Made by a program: the position numbers and the translations under genes
In this document: positions 34,125-43,360 of the stretch, piece by piece
How positions within the stretch are numbered: position 1 is the first letter of the stretch
How the letters are laid out: every line of letters begins with the position of its first letter
Notes under the pieces: model-generated
Database searches by the model: none
What the model was told of the DNA's origin: nothing
Seen by the model: the letters and a program-made list of their open reading frames with translations, nothing else
Assembly: GCA_021373015.1 (NCBI GenBank)
Contig: JAJFTJ010000021.1
Span: 1-64,000, forward strand
Reading direction: 5' to 3'
Source of the DNA: Nitrospiraceae bacterium
GTDB lineage: Bacteria > Nitrospirota > Thermodesulfovibrionia > Thermodesulfovibrionales > UBA1546
DNA length: 64,000 nt

Positions 34125-34796
34125 ATGATATCAGAAATAGAGATAACAATTCGTCTGTTGCTCGGCGCTGTTTTGGGCGGGATAATTGGGTTTGAAAGAC
34201 AGACTCATGGAAGACAGGCGGGGTTTAGAACTCAGATGCTCGTATGTATAGCGTCAGTTCTGCTTATGATCGTGTCTGAATATTATCAGCATCTAAGCTT
34301 CATGAATCCATCCTATGTCCGAGTTGATCCGGGCAGAATTGCAGCAGGTGCAATAACGGGTGTGGGATTTCTAGGCGCTGGTGTTATCCTGAAAACAGGA
34401 GCAACTGTGCAGGGACTTACTACTGCTGCATGCTTGTGGATGGTCTCTGCGATTGGACTGTCTGTCGGTGCAGGATTCTATCTTGCTGGAATATTATCAT
34501 GCGGAATTACTCTCTTCGCCCTTTTATTCCTCAGAATGATCGAAAAAAAGATGCCCAAACTCATATACAGAAACATAACTATAACTGCTGAAGACAGTCT
34601 TGATATCGATACAGTCATAACCCAGATTACCGTCCCATATCTTCATATAAAGAATATCGACTACGAAAAAGACACTATTAAAAAAGAAATTACATATGAA
34701 ATAAACACATCATTAAAATACAGCGGTCAGATAAAAACAATTCTGACAAATCTGGCATCAATAACTTCTATAAAAAAGATTTCCATAAAGGGCTGA
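34125..34796 (+). CDS. MgtC/SapB-family membrane protein
   Basis: The 223-residue protein has the MgtC N-terminal domain with LLGAVLGGIIGFERQTHGRQAGFRTQMLVCIASVLL, RVDPGRIAAGAITGVGFLGAGVI and LTTAACLWMVSAIGLSVGAGFY, covering four or five membrane helices. A soluble ACT-like C-terminal domain (about 145-223) follows. Members are linked to magnesium limitation and control of membrane ATPases, but the biochemical role outside Salmonella is not settled. Confidence 0.92.
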   Translation: MISEIEITIRLLLGAVLGGIIGFERQTHGRQAGFRTQMLVCIASVLLMIVSEYYQHLSFMNPSYVRVDPGRIAAGAITGVGFLGAGVILKTGATVQGLTTAACLWMVSAIGLSVGAGFYLAGILSCGITLFALLFLRMIEKKMPKLIYRNITITAEDSLDIDTVITQITVPYLHIKNIDYEKDTIKKEITYEINTSLKYSGQIKTILTNLASITSIKKISIKG

Positions 34797-34809
34797 CAAA
34801 ACCCTCCTC

Positions 34810-35916
34810 ATGTCAAAAGTTTTTATCAGAAAAGCAAGTTATGACTATGCGCTGCTGAAACCTGTTATTTATGAATTAATGGATTTAACCTGTGGTCATT
34901 TGATAAATAAAAATTCAAAAGTTCTTATCAAGCCTAATCTTCTATCTCCCGAACCTCCTGAAACGGCAATCATCACACATCCTCTAGTAATAAAAAGCGT
35001 TGCAGAGTATACACTCGATAAAGGCGGACGAGTCTTAATATCAGACAGTCCGCCTATGGCCTCATTTGAAAAAATAATTATTGAAACTGGGATAAAAGAT
35101 GAATTTAACAGAATGGATGTTGAATTCAGGGAATTTAGAAAATCCGTAAAAGTTGATATCGGAGAGCCTTTCGGTAAAATTGATATTGCTGAAGATGCCA
35201 TGAATGCAGATGTATTCATCAATCTTCCAAAATTAAAAACACATGCGCAGATGCTTCTTACTTTAGGTGTTAAAAATACATTTGGATGCATTGTTGGGAT
35301 GAAAAAACCAGAGTGGCATTTCAGGGTTGGGATCGACAGAGATTTGTTTGCAAAGCTCATTGTCCAGATACACAAAGCCGTAAATCCCACTGTAACCATA
35401 ATCGACGGGATACTGGCAATGGAGGGACAGGGACCTGGGAAAAGCGGGATCCCCAGAGAATTAGGCATTTTACTTGCAAGCGCCGATGCCGTATCGCTTG
35501 ATGCTTCTATTGCCAAAATGTTGGGGTTAATCCCTGATGAACTACCAACTAATCTGGCTGCAAGAGAATTAGGGTTAACAAAAAGTTCAATAATAGATGG
35601 TGATATCCCCAATATAAAAAAATATGAACTGCCTGAGATAACACCGCTAATCTTTGGACCGAAAAAAATTCACAGATTCATGAGAAAACATATTGTTCAG
35701 CGCCCTGTGCAGAATGAATCATTATGCAGATTCTGCGGAAAATGCTGGAAGTTCTGTCCTGCCAAGGCAATAACCGCTAAAAGCAATAGACTTCATTTCG
35801 ATTATAAAAAATGCATTAGATGTTATTGCTGTATCGAAGTATGTCCTTATGGAGCATTAACCGCAAAAGGAACAGTGACAGGTAAAATATTAAGAAGAAT
35901 ACTTAAAATAACCTAG
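34810..35916 (+). CDS. DUF362 domain protein with C-terminal 2x4Fe-4S ferredoxin
   Basis: Residues 1-290 form a DUF362 domain (IKPNLLSPEPPETAIITHPLVIKSV, INLPKLKTHAQMLLTLGVKNTFGCI, GILAMEGQGPGKSG). Residues about 305-360 hold two ferredoxin clusters, CRFCGKCWKFCPAKA and CIRCYCCIEVCPYGA. The predicted role is a cytoplasmic iron-sulfur protein delivering electrons to an unknown acceptor. It starts 13 bp after mgtC, and its end overlaps the convergent tetratricopeptide gene by 14 bp. Confidence 0.87.
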   Translation: MSKVFIRKASYDYALLKPVIYELMDLTCGHLINKNSKVLIKPNLLSPEPPETAIITHPLVIKSVAEYTLDKGGRVLISDSPPMASFEKIIIETGIKDEFNRMDVEFREFRKSVKVDIGEPFGKIDIAEDAMNADVFINLPKLKTHAQMLLTLGVKNTFGCIVGMKKPEWHFRVGIDRDLFAKLIVQIHKAVNPTVTIIDGILAMEGQGPGKSGIPRELGILLASADAVSLDASIAKMLGLIPDELPTNLAARELGLTKSSIIDGDIPNIKKYELPEITPLIFGPKKIHRFMRKHIVQRPVQNESLCRFCGKCWKFCPAKAITAKSNRLHFDYKKCIRCYCCIEVCPYGALTAKGTVTGKILRRILKIT

Positions 35917-36667
35917 CAACGTATAGTTTTGTTGTTTTATGTATAAACATCCCTAAATATTTGTTCAAAGGATTTGATCTTTTCAAAAAAGGCACAGGCA
36001 GCTTTCCTCTTATGCCTAGTTTTTTAAGTTCAGCGATAATATCGTAATTACTGGCGTCTATTTTAAGACCTTTACGAAAAATGTCTGCTGCATTCTGTTT
36101 TCTGCCTGCCGCGATGTATACCCTCCCAAGATTTAAGTAAAAAAAGGGGTAAAAGAATTCTTGGCCGAAAGGCATCCGAATGTCCAGTTCTTGTATCGCT
36201 CTTTTGCATATCTCAATCCCCAACTTGAAGTTCTTATTAACAACAGCAACAAAGCATCCGTAATATGAGAGAAGGAAAGGGTCATCGGGATAAACAAGCA
36301 ATCCTTCATTAAGCAATTCCAGTGCGCTTTTATGATTTTTTTTCGCCAACAGGGTCTTCACACTGGTCACATATTCTTCTGAAGACATTCTCAAATCTAA
36401 TTTTTTTGTTTTCTCTTTCTTAAGCGCCTCAATCGTGAGATGGTGCTTTTCATTCATGAACTCGTGAAGCTGTTCTTCATTATCGATATCCGAAGATATT
36501 TGAGAAGTGGAAAGAACCTTACCTTGAAGATATATTCTTGTTACAACAAGAGGTCTTTTGGCGCCAGAGTTTTCTGTCTGAACCAGATATTCCTTACCTT
36601 CAATAGAAACCTTAGATGTAAGTTCCTTTACAAACTTAGATGTTAATTTAATCTTATCTTCATTCAT
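35903..36667 (-). CDS. TPR-repeat hypothetical protein
   Basis: The N-terminal half (1-110) of this 254-residue protein is unrecognised but contains a PilZ-like or binding segment (KYLVQTENSGAKRPLVVTRIYLQGKVLSTSQ). The middle (about 105-215) has two or three tetratricopeptide-type helix pairs (KSALELLNEGLLVYPDDPFLLSYYG, FYLNLGRVYIAAGRKQNAADIFRKGLKIDASN). No signal peptide is seen. It overlaps the convergent DUF362 gene by 14 bp at its 3' end, with no shared operon. Function is unknown. Confidence 0.6.
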   Translation of the reverse strand: MNEDKIKLTSKFVKELTSKVSIEGKEYLVQTENSGAKRPLVVTRIYLQGKVLSTSQISSDIDNEEQLHEFMNEKHHLTIEALKKEKTKKLDLRMSSEEYVTSVKTLLAKKNHKSALELLNEGLLVYPDDPFLLSYYGCFVAVVNKNFKLGIEICKRAIQELDIRMPFGQEFFYPFFYLNLGRVYIAAGRKQNAADIFRKGLKIDASNYDIIAELKKLGIRGKLPVPFLKRSNPLNKYLGMFIHKTTKLYVARLF

Positions 36668-36793
36668 CTATTTTTCAAATTTTACAATATATACGTTTAG
36701 AATTGCAAAAATACAATTGTCCTAACTCTTAATATTAAATAAGATATTGACATTATATTTTTTGAAGGAATGACTATGAAAAATTTTATCAGA

Positions 36794-37567
36794 TTACTGC
36801 AGATACTTGTCTATCCCTGTCTGTGCTCGCAACTGCCGATAAATTGTGTCTGCAATATTATGAAGATTAACTGTATCTTCTTTATTGTAAATCTTTAGCA
36901 GATCAAGATGTTCTTTGTTAGCAGTCCTGATATAATATTCCCAGATCCTGACAGCATCATAACCATTCATCCCTTTTACAGATTCGTCTCTCTTAACGCC
37001 AAGTTCTTCCTCCAGTTTTTTGAAACCTCCTGTGAATCCGATTTTTTTTGCGCTGAAACAGAGATCAAAATGCGGGATATCGAACTTTAAATCAGGCATT
37101 GTCCTAAGAAGAAACGGGATATCGAATGCCACGCCATAAAAAGTTATAAGATATTTATACGCTGAGAGCTCATTCATCAGGTTTTCAGCGGTAAGATCAA
37201 TGCCTTTTATAAAACATTTGTAATCATATCCATTATAAAGACCTACCATTGTTGCATAACCGCCCTTGTCAGGCATAAATCCATTCGTCTCTATATCAAG
37301 ACATACTGCGTCATTCTTGAAAACATCGTAGAGTCTCCAATGTTCTTTTCTCTTTACCGCTGATGCAAAATATTCGGCATTTGATTTGTCGAGTTCTTTT
37401 GAAGCAGTCGAAAGCAGGTGGTCAAATACAGGCTTTCTTTCTGGATTAATGCACAAGGGCTGAGGTGTTTTGATAAAATCATCCCATGTGAGAATCCCGC
37501 TGTCCCAGAGTCTTCTCTCAATTTTTTCGCCGATTCCGTTTAAAAGGCTGAATGTATTTCTTATCAT
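36794..37567 (-). CDS. RNase H-like 3'-5' exonuclease (YprB type)
   Basis: The 257-residue protein carries the DEDD-superfamily acids: DIETNG (about 91-96), FYGVAFDIPFLLRT (about 143-156), HFDLCF and YNKEDTVNLHNI. It resembles the YprB/RNase H-like exonuclease domain family. A short N-terminal helix-hairpin-helix (NGIGEKIERRLWDSGI) may bind DNA. The likely function is single-strand nucleic-acid exonuclease; the exact substrate is unknown. It is monocistronic, divergent from the zinc-ribbon gene. Confidence 0.82.
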   Translation of the reverse strand: MIRNTFSLLNGIGEKIERRLWDSGILTWDDFIKTPQPLCINPERKPVFDHLLSTASKELDKSNAEYFASAVKRKEHWRLYDVFKNDAVCLDIETNGFMPDKGGYATMVGLYNGYDYKCFIKGIDLTAENLMNELSAYKYLITFYGVAFDIPFLLRTMPDLKFDIPHFDLCFSAKKIGFTGGFKKLEEELGVKRDESVKGMNGYDAVRIWEYYIRTANKEHLDLLKIYNKEDTVNLHNIADTIYRQLRAQTGIDKYLQ

Positions 37568-37703
37568 AGCAATATCTCAGTATAATCTTTCTGCAGTTCA
37601 AAAATCGAGCTAATATTATTTTTCAAAAAACTGCCTGTTATGTTAACAATTTAATAAAAATTACTGTAAAATATTAACCAAGTCTGGAAACAAGGAGTGA
37701 AAA

Positions 37704-38078
37704 ATGATTTGCTATAAATGCTCAACAGACAATTCAGAGAGAAGAAGTTTCTGTAAAAAATGCGGAGTGCTTATTGTAAATTTCTGCTCTAATTGCGGGT
37801 TTCATAATGACCTGAACGACAGGTACTGCGGCGGGTGCGGAACCAATATATCAGAGGCTAAAAGATCTGGAACTAACAGCGCTTTATCACAACAAGAAAA
37901 CATATCGCGAGGAAAGTATTCTTCTGATGAAATGAATGAATTGATCTCCACAACTTCTCAAAAAGGAGCAGTAAAACCCAGGGCTAAAGATATCAGAGGC
38001 GATGACGAGATTTCCCAGAATGTAATTGATAATATTTTTGAAGCTGGGAATGAGGGGAAAAACAACAAGGAAAAATAA
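37704..38078 (+). CDS. Double zinc-ribbon protein preceding PilB
   Basis: The 124-residue protein has three CxxC knuckles or halves, CYKC...CKKC, CSNCGF and CGGCG, in residues 3-50, arranged as a double zinc ribbon. The remaining 70 residues are polar and probably disordered. AAGGAG precedes the ATG. The gene overlaps the pilB start by one base (TAATG), so it is co-translated with PilB. A zinc-ribbon adaptor in the pilus operon is unusual; no function is assigned. Confidence 0.75.
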   Translation: MICYKCSTDNSERRSFCKKCGVLIVNFCSNCGFHNDLNDRYCGGCGTNISEAKRSGTNSALSQQENISRGKYSSDEMNELISTTSQKGAVKPRAKDIRGDDEISQNVIDNIFEAGNEGKNNKEK

Positions 38079-39781
38079 TGCTTTCTAAAGAACTCAATTT
38101 AAAACTCGGTGACATACTTATTCAACAGGGAATTATAACCAAAGAACAACTTAAAACTGCGCTTGCCGAACAGAAGGCTCATCCTTCAGACCAGAAGAGA
38201 ATCGGGAGCTATCTCATAGACTTGGGATACTTAACAGAAGAAGATATAACAAAAGCGCTTGGCATACAGTTTAACTTGCCTGTAATGACTATCGAAGGCA
38301 TGAGGATAAAATCAGAAGTAATAGATCTTGTCACAGAAAACATGGCAAAAAAATTTAATATCATGCCGCTCTTCAAGATTGAGGATGAACTTACAGTAGC
38401 CATCTCGGACCCTACAGACATAACCCTGCTCGACATAATCAGCTCAGAGACAGGACATAAGGTAGTACCTGTCATGGCAGTATATTCAGAGATTACAAAA
38501 GCAATAAATAAAAATTATTCTAGAAAAATTGAATCCCTCATCGCAGAACCTCAGTCAGAAACCAAGATTACAGCAATCACACGATCTGAAATTGATGCGC
38601 TGAGATTAGCCGGCGGTGAAATGCCGATTGTAAAAATCGTTGACCGCATTCTTATTGAGGCTGTAGAAGAAGGCGCTAGTGACATTCATATTGAGCCAAG
38701 CGCCACAAAAGTAAGCGTAAGGTTCAGAGTTGACGGGATTCTTCATGAATACACACAACACCCTGTGAGGACTCAGCCTGGAATAGTATCAAGGATAAAA
38801 ATCCTTTCATCACTTAACATTGCCGAGAGACAAAAACCACAGGATGGACGCATACAGATAAAAATGGATAAAGACGAGATGGATATCAGGGTTTCTATTC
38901 TACCGACATTCTATGGTGAAAAAGTGGTTATGAGGCTCCTTCATAGGGATGCAGTGAGAGTAAAAATAGACGATCTCGGTTTCTCGGAAAAAAACCTTGC
39001 GGCATTTCTGGATATGATCAGAGAGCCTTATGGGATTATCCTTGTAACAGGGCCTACGGGAAGCGGCAAAACTACAACCCTGTATGCTGCGCTGAATGAG
39101 GTCAATTCGATAACCAAAAATATTATCACTGTAGAAGACCCCATCGAATACCAGCTGCCAATAATTAATCAGGTTCAAGTGAATCCTAAAAAAGACCTGA
39201 CATTTGCAAATGCCTTACGAACAATCCTCAGACAGGACCCTGACATAATAATGATCGGTGAAATAAGAGATCCTGAGACCGCAGCAATAGCTGCCGAATC
39301 AGCTCTTACAGGCCATCTGGTATTCAGCACACTCCATACAAATGATGCGCCAAGCTCAATAACCAGGCTGACAGACATGGGTGTTGAACCATTTCTTCTT
39401 GCGCCGTCTTTATTAGGCATTCTTGCCCAGAGACTTGTAAGAAAAATTTGCCCTAAATGCAAACAAGATTACACACCCACAGAGATAGAACTCAACGCCA
39501 TTGGTTTTGACAGTCATACAGAAAATATAAAATTTTATAAAGGTATGGGCTGCGATAACTGCAAACACACTGGATACAAAGGCAGATCAGGAATACATGA
39601 AATACTGGTTGTTGATGAAAAAATCAGGGAGTTGATAACAAACAAGGCATCTGTGAATATCCTTAGAGAAGAAGCAACTAAAAAAGGGTTTAAAGATATG
39701 CGATTTGACGGCATCAAAAAAATCATAGCAGGAGACACAACAGTTGAAGAAGTGCTTAGGGCTACAAGAGATATTAAATAA
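38078..39781 (+). CDS. pilB: Type IV pilus extension ATPase PilB
   Basis: Residues 1-160 of this 567-residue protein form the MshEN cyclic-di-GMP-type N-domain (LGDILIQQGIITKEQLKTALAEQKAHPSDQ). The GspE core follows, with Walker A GPTGSGKTTT, ITVEDPIEYQLP, RQDPDIIMIGEIRDPETAAIAAESALTGHLVFSTLHTND and a zinc site CPKC...CDNC before the C-terminus. It assembles pili at the inner membrane. Diguanylate cyclase 50054-51490 could supply its c-di-GMP ligand. It is followed 20 bp later by a single-domain response regulator. Confidence 0.94.
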   Translation: MLSKELNLKLGDILIQQGIITKEQLKTALAEQKAHPSDQKRIGSYLIDLGYLTEEDITKALGIQFNLPVMTIEGMRIKSEVIDLVTENMAKKFNIMPLFKIEDELTVAISDPTDITLLDIISSETGHKVVPVMAVYSEITKAINKNYSRKIESLIAEPQSETKITAITRSEIDALRLAGGEMPIVKIVDRILIEAVEEGASDIHIEPSATKVSVRFRVDGILHEYTQHPVRTQPGIVSRIKILSSLNIAERQKPQDGRIQIKMDKDEMDIRVSILPTFYGEKVVMRLLHRDAVRVKIDDLGFSEKNLAAFLDMIREPYGIILVTGPTGSGKTTTLYAALNEVNSITKNIITVEDPIEYQLPIINQVQVNPKKDLTFANALRTILRQDPDIIMIGEIRDPETAAIAAESALTGHLVFSTLHTNDAPSSITRLTDMGVEPFLLAPSLLGILAQRLVRKICPKCKQDYTPTEIELNAIGFDSHTENIKFYKGMGCDNCKHTGYKGRSGIHEILVVDEKIRELITNKASVNILREEATKKGFKDMRFDGIKKIIAGDTTVEEVLRATRDIK

Positions 39782-39801
39782 AATATGCTAAAATAATCCT
39801 T

Positions 39802-40170
39802 ATGTCAGAAAAGAAAATACTGATCGTAGACGATTCAGAAAACATAAGGCGCACCCTTAAAGAACTTCTAGTGAAAAATAACTACAACGTCATCGGCGAA
39901 GCCGCCAGCGGGATTGAAGCCATAAAACTTTTTAAAAGCCTATCGCCTGACATAATTATGCTTGATATAATTATGCCTCAGCTTGGCGGGATAGAAACTC
40001 TCAGGATGATCCGTTCATTCAGCAAAGATGTAAAGGTAATAATGGTCAGTGCTCTTGATTCTATTGACAGAGTAAAAGAATGCCTGAATGCCGGAGCCAA
40101 TCACTATATTCTAAAACCCTTTGATGAAGTGAAAGTAATAGACATACTCAGGAAGTTTGCAGAAGAATAA
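39802..40170 (+). CDS. CheY-like single-domain response regulator
   Basis: This 122-residue receiver domain has the acidic pair in VDDSE, phospho-acceptor Asp in MLDIIMPQ (about 54-60), a Ser/Thr in MVSALD and the conserved Lys in LKPFD. No effector domain is fused. It lies 20 bp after pilB and probably belongs to the same operon, so it may control pilus extension or motility, as PilG/PilH do; a kinase partner is not visible here. Confidence 0.9.
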   Translation: MSEKKILIVDDSENIRRTLKELLVKNNYNVIGEAASGIEAIKLFKSLSPDIIMLDIIMPQLGGIETLRMIRSFSKDVKVIMVSALDSIDRVKECLNAGANHYILKPFDEVKVIDILRKFAEE

Positions 40171-40183
40171 CAAGTCAATATTT

Positions 40184-40387
40184 TTAAGCCGCTATTTTGT
40201 AGCCTGCTTTCATTATTGCCGACTCAATATCATGTCTGCTTACTTTCTTCTCGTCATAAGTAACAGATGCACTGCCGACCTCAACAAGGGCATCAAGCAC
40301 ACCGGAAAGCCCCAGAAGCGTCTGTCTAACCTTGCCTACGCAGTGCATACAGCTCATTCCCTCTATCTTGATCTTAACCTCAGACAT
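40184..40387 (-). CDS. CopZ-like heavy-metal-associated domain protein
   Basis: The 67-residue single HMA domain has EGMSCMHCVGKVRQTLLGLSG with the copper-binding CxxC at residues 13-16 (MSCMHC), and the beta-alpha-beta pattern to GYKIAA. It is probably a cytoplasmic copper chaperone that could deliver to the copA-type ATPase encoded at 53801-56263. It lies alone between convergent and divergent genes. Confidence 0.9.
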   Translation of the reverse strand: MSEVKIKIEGMSCMHCVGKVRQTLLGLSGVLDALVEVGSASVTYDEKKVSRHDIESAIMKAGYKIAA

Positions 40388-40438
40388 AACTTAATTTTAT
40401 GTTAAACTTAATAAAAAATCAAAGTCGTTTTTAAAAAA

Positions 40439-41548
40439 ATGAAAAATAATTCGAACAAACAGAACTTAGGGCATATAAAGATTCCTCTTAAGAGGGTACA
40501 CATAGAATTAACAAACGTATGTGATTTCAACTGTGTCTTCTGTCCTAAATCAGAGATGAAGAGGCCATATGGTTACATGGAAACCGAATTTGCTAAAAAT
40601 ATAATCTCTGAATTAGCTTCAAACAATATCTGCGAAAAAATAACTTTTCATGTAATGGGAGAACCGACTTTACACAGAGATTTTTTAAAAATTCTGAGTC
40701 ATGCTCAAAATCAAAAAATGAAAGTGGGATTAACAACAAATGGAAGTAGCCTTAGCAAAGTAACAGGAGAAAAACTTCAGGAATACAACCTATACCAGAT
40801 AGACATTTCTCTCCAGACCCCAGATGAACAGTCTTTTGCCTTGAGAAAAGCCGGCAATATTACTTTTGAGAATTATTTAAACGGTATTTTTAGTTTTTTC
40901 AATGAATATCACAAAAAAAATTCCGGGACAATATTTAAATTCCGTTTTCTTAACACAAGATTTCGTAATAAACACATGGAGAAAAAAACAGGTTCATTAA
41001 AGGTAATGTCATCGACAAGAGAGCTAAGGGATACATTCAATTATTGGGCTGGCAAGATTTATGATTCGCTTGGTATTGCGCGTGACAAAAAAGAAAAATT
41101 TCTTGAACGCATTGAAAATCTTGTCTCCTATAAATGGAATGTTGTTGAAATTTATCCAAATGTGTTTTTCGAAACATATGTTCTGGATGATTGGGGACAT
41201 GCATTCAGCGATACAAAAATTCATGATGCATGGGGCGGTTATTGTTTTGGTATGCGCGATCATTTTGCCATTCTTCATAATGGCGATGTGACTTTATGCT
41301 GTATGGATTTTGACGGCCGCACAGCAATTGGCAATCTTCACAAATCCAGTTTAAAAGAAATCCTTTCATCTGTTAGATTAGGTGAGATCATGAAAGGCTT
41401 TAAAAAATTCAGATTCGTTCATCCTTACTGCAAACGCTGCATGGGAAGCAGGACATTTACTTCGTGGCTTTTTAAACCGATAATTGCTGTTGCAGGACTA
41501 AACATCCTAAAGCCGTTTTTTTACAAGCACACAAAAATTTATTCTTAA
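40439..41548 (+). CDS. Radical SAM/SPASM protein
   Basis: The 369-residue protein starts with KRVHIELTNVCDFNCVFCPK, a radical SAM cluster CDFNCVFC, and has the SAM motif HVMGEPTL. The C-terminal part has the SPASM-type cysteines: GYCFG, LCCMDFDGR and HPYCKRCMGSR. The N-terminus and EPT motif resemble radical SAM enzymes that modify lipid or sugar substrates. It is flanked by unrelated genes, so the substrate is not predictable. The CopZ-like gene is divergent, 52 bp away. Confidence 0.85.
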   Translation: MKNNSNKQNLGHIKIPLKRVHIELTNVCDFNCVFCPKSEMKRPYGYMETEFAKNIISELASNNICEKITFHVMGEPTLHRDFLKILSHAQNQKMKVGLTTNGSSLSKVTGEKLQEYNLYQIDISLQTPDEQSFALRKAGNITFENYLNGIFSFFNEYHKKNSGTIFKFRFLNTRFRNKHMEKKTGSLKVMSSTRELRDTFNYWAGKIYDSLGIARDKKEKFLERIENLVSYKWNVVEIYPNVFFETYVLDDWGHAFSDTKIHDAWGGYCFGMRDHFAILHNGDVTLCCMDFDGRTAIGNLHKSSLKEILSSVRLGEIMKGFKKFRFVHPYCKRCMGSRTFTSWLFKPIIAVAGLNILKPFFYKHTKIYS

Positions 41549-41576
41549 TAGACATTCTTAATTAATTGGGGAAAAA

Positions 41577-43208
41577 TTACATAATCTCCAATGCTTTTTT
41601 TGTAATTCTCTCTGCTGCTTCAAATACAGCATTCTTCCCCTCTTCTGTGCGCGCCTCTATATAAAAACGAACCTTAGGTTCTGTGCCTGAGGGCCTTATC
41701 ATCAGCCATGAGCCGTCATCAAAGACAAGTTTTGTTCCGTCTATAGTTATCACATCTTTGATAATTTTTTTTGTTTCTCCGATATTTATCTCTGTGCCTA
41801 TTTTGTAATGTTCTTTTATAACAGAAAGTTTTTTAATTAATGATTCTCCTGCAAGAGAACGGGCAACTGCAATCCCTGAACGGTCAGGATAATAATAGCC
41901 GAATTCATCCATTATGTCTTGAAGATATTCGTTCAGATTTTTTCCTCTTACAGCCATCATCTCTATCGCAAGCAACAAACCGAACATCGCATCTTTTTCA
42001 AGTGTGTGATTGTAGGCTGTTATGCCGTCTGATTCCTCAAATGCGCAAACAGCCCTTTCATTTGATATTGGCAAAAGATACGGCCGGAAATTCTTAAAGC
42101 CGACCTTTGTCTCTACTACATAAGTTCCGCATTTTTCTGCTATTGCATTTAAGAGATTGCTTGTGCCTGCTGACTTTACTCCGATTCCCGATATTTTTTT
42201 ATGGACATGCAAAAAATGAAATGCCATCGCACCGAAATAATTCATTGGTATCTGCATGTTGTGATCTGTATGTCTTATTCTGTCACCGTCAGGATCCATA
42301 ACAACTCCGAGCCTGAATTTTGCTTTGCTCTCTCTTAAAACTTTTTCAACTCCCAGCATATTAGTTGATGAGGGCTCAGGAGCAACTCCGCCGAATAAAA
42401 AATCATCCTCTGTTCTTAGATAAATGACCTTATTGCTTTTACCAAGTATTCTTTGTAGTTTCCCCCTTGTAGCGCCGTGCACGTTATCGATGCAGATTAT
42501 GCAGTCTTGTTTATCTATAAAATTGCGGATTTTTTCTAAATCAAGAGTTTTTCTTTGTTCGATATATTTGATATAAAGTGAGGTGAGATCAACCTTATCT
42601 ACACTATTTGGGTTGACTGGCTGAACTATTTTCGCATCTCTCATCATCCTATTGCTTATCTCTTCTATCTTTGATGTAATCTCTGTTCCTGCGGGCCCTC
42701 CGTCAGATGGATTGAATTTAAAACCTGAATAATTTGCAGGATTATGGGAGGGTGTAAGATTTATCGAGCACGCGGCATTAAGCATTTCTATTCCTGCTGA
42801 AAACTCAGGTGTTGCTGCTTCGCCTGCATACCAGGTTTTGATTCCCTGTTTCTGCAGAAGGCCTATCACTTCATAAGCAAACTCAGGCCCCAGAAATCTG
42901 TTGTCATGCCCGACAATAATCCCACGCTTTTGCACATCTTGAAAATTTTTGATGCCCATTGCATCCTTTAATGATTTATCATCAGTTTTAAGCATCTCTA
43001 TTATTGCCGATGTTACAATTCGAAGATTATTGAATGTAAAGTCTGTGCCAGTCTCGCCTCTCCATCCTGAGGTTCCAAAAATAATTTTTGCCGGAGATTT
43101 GTTTTCTCTTGCGAACTTTTCTATTACAGAAAGCAATTCTCTGTTTTTTTCAACATCAGAAAGTATCTCTTTCCAGCATGAAAATGCGTTTTTAAATTCC
43201 TGAGACAA
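41577..43208 (-). CDS. Phosphohexomutase (phosphoglucomutase/phosphomannomutase)
   Basis: The 543-residue alpha-D-phosphohexomutase has FGTSGWRGETGTDFTF at the N-terminus, the phospho-serine loop TPSHNPANYSG, the metal loop DPDGDRIR, the sugar loop FEESDGI and the phosphate-binding RPSGTEPKVRFYIEA. It interconverts hexose 1- and 6-phosphates for glycan and cell-wall precursors. Length is normal. Directly upstream (43233-43351) lies a palindromic repeat element between it and the transketolase gene. Confidence 0.93.
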   Translation of the reverse strand: MSQEFKNAFSCWKEILSDVEKNRELLSVIEKFARENKSPAKIIFGTSGWRGETGTDFTFNNLRIVTSAIIEMLKTDDKSLKDAMGIKNFQDVQKRGIIVGHDNRFLGPEFAYEVIGLLQKQGIKTWYAGEAATPEFSAGIEMLNAACSINLTPSHNPANYSGFKFNPSDGGPAGTEITSKIEEISNRMMRDAKIVQPVNPNSVDKVDLTSLYIKYIEQRKTLDLEKIRNFIDKQDCIICIDNVHGATRGKLQRILGKSNKVIYLRTEDDFLFGGVAPEPSSTNMLGVEKVLRESKAKFRLGVVMDPDGDRIRHTDHNMQIPMNYFGAMAFHFLHVHKKISGIGVKSAGTSNLLNAIAEKCGTYVVETKVGFKNFRPYLLPISNERAVCAFEESDGITAYNHTLEKDAMFGLLLAIEMMAVRGKNLNEYLQDIMDEFGYYYPDRSGIAVARSLAGESLIKKLSVIKEHYKIGTEINIGETKKIIKDVITIDGTKLVFDDGSWLMIRPSGTEPKVRFYIEARTEEGKNAVFEAAERITKKALEIM

Positions 43209-43232
43209 TTAATCCTCCATATTATTTGACTT

Positions 43233-43351
43233 GGGAGGTGAAACAGTCCTTAAGCGGATTTATTTTGCCGTATAATCCGCTTTTGCGGATAGGCAAAATA
43301 CCTCGGAGGTCGATACGACCGAGAATGAGCGAAAGGACTGTTTTGCCTCCC
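43233..43351. repeat. Palindromic repeat element, copy 1 (119 bp)
   Basis: The ends are 19-bp inverted repeats (43233-43251 and 43333-43351; 17 of 19 pair). Inside are two nested hairpins: ATTTTGCC/GGCAAAAT around ATCCGC-TTTT-GCGGAT, and CGGTCG-type GGTCG/CGACC with the core CCTCGGAGGTCG...CGACCGAGAATG. The same core recurs in the opposite orientation at 47939-48083, although the terminal arms differ. It fills the gap between two minus-strand genes and has no coding frame. Confidence 0.75.
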
Positions 43352-43360
43352 TAAAATTTA

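Noticed and set aside
34896-35612. A 238-residue open frame antisense to the DUF362 gene.
   Set aside because: It lies entirely within a gene whose ferredoxin and DUF362 motifs are clear, and it has low-complexity Ser/Ile-rich content.
36745-36900. A TTGACA-like box and a short ATG frame before the exonuclease gene, on the plus strand.
   Set aside because: The short frame runs antisense into the exonuclease gene with an unconvincing sequence.
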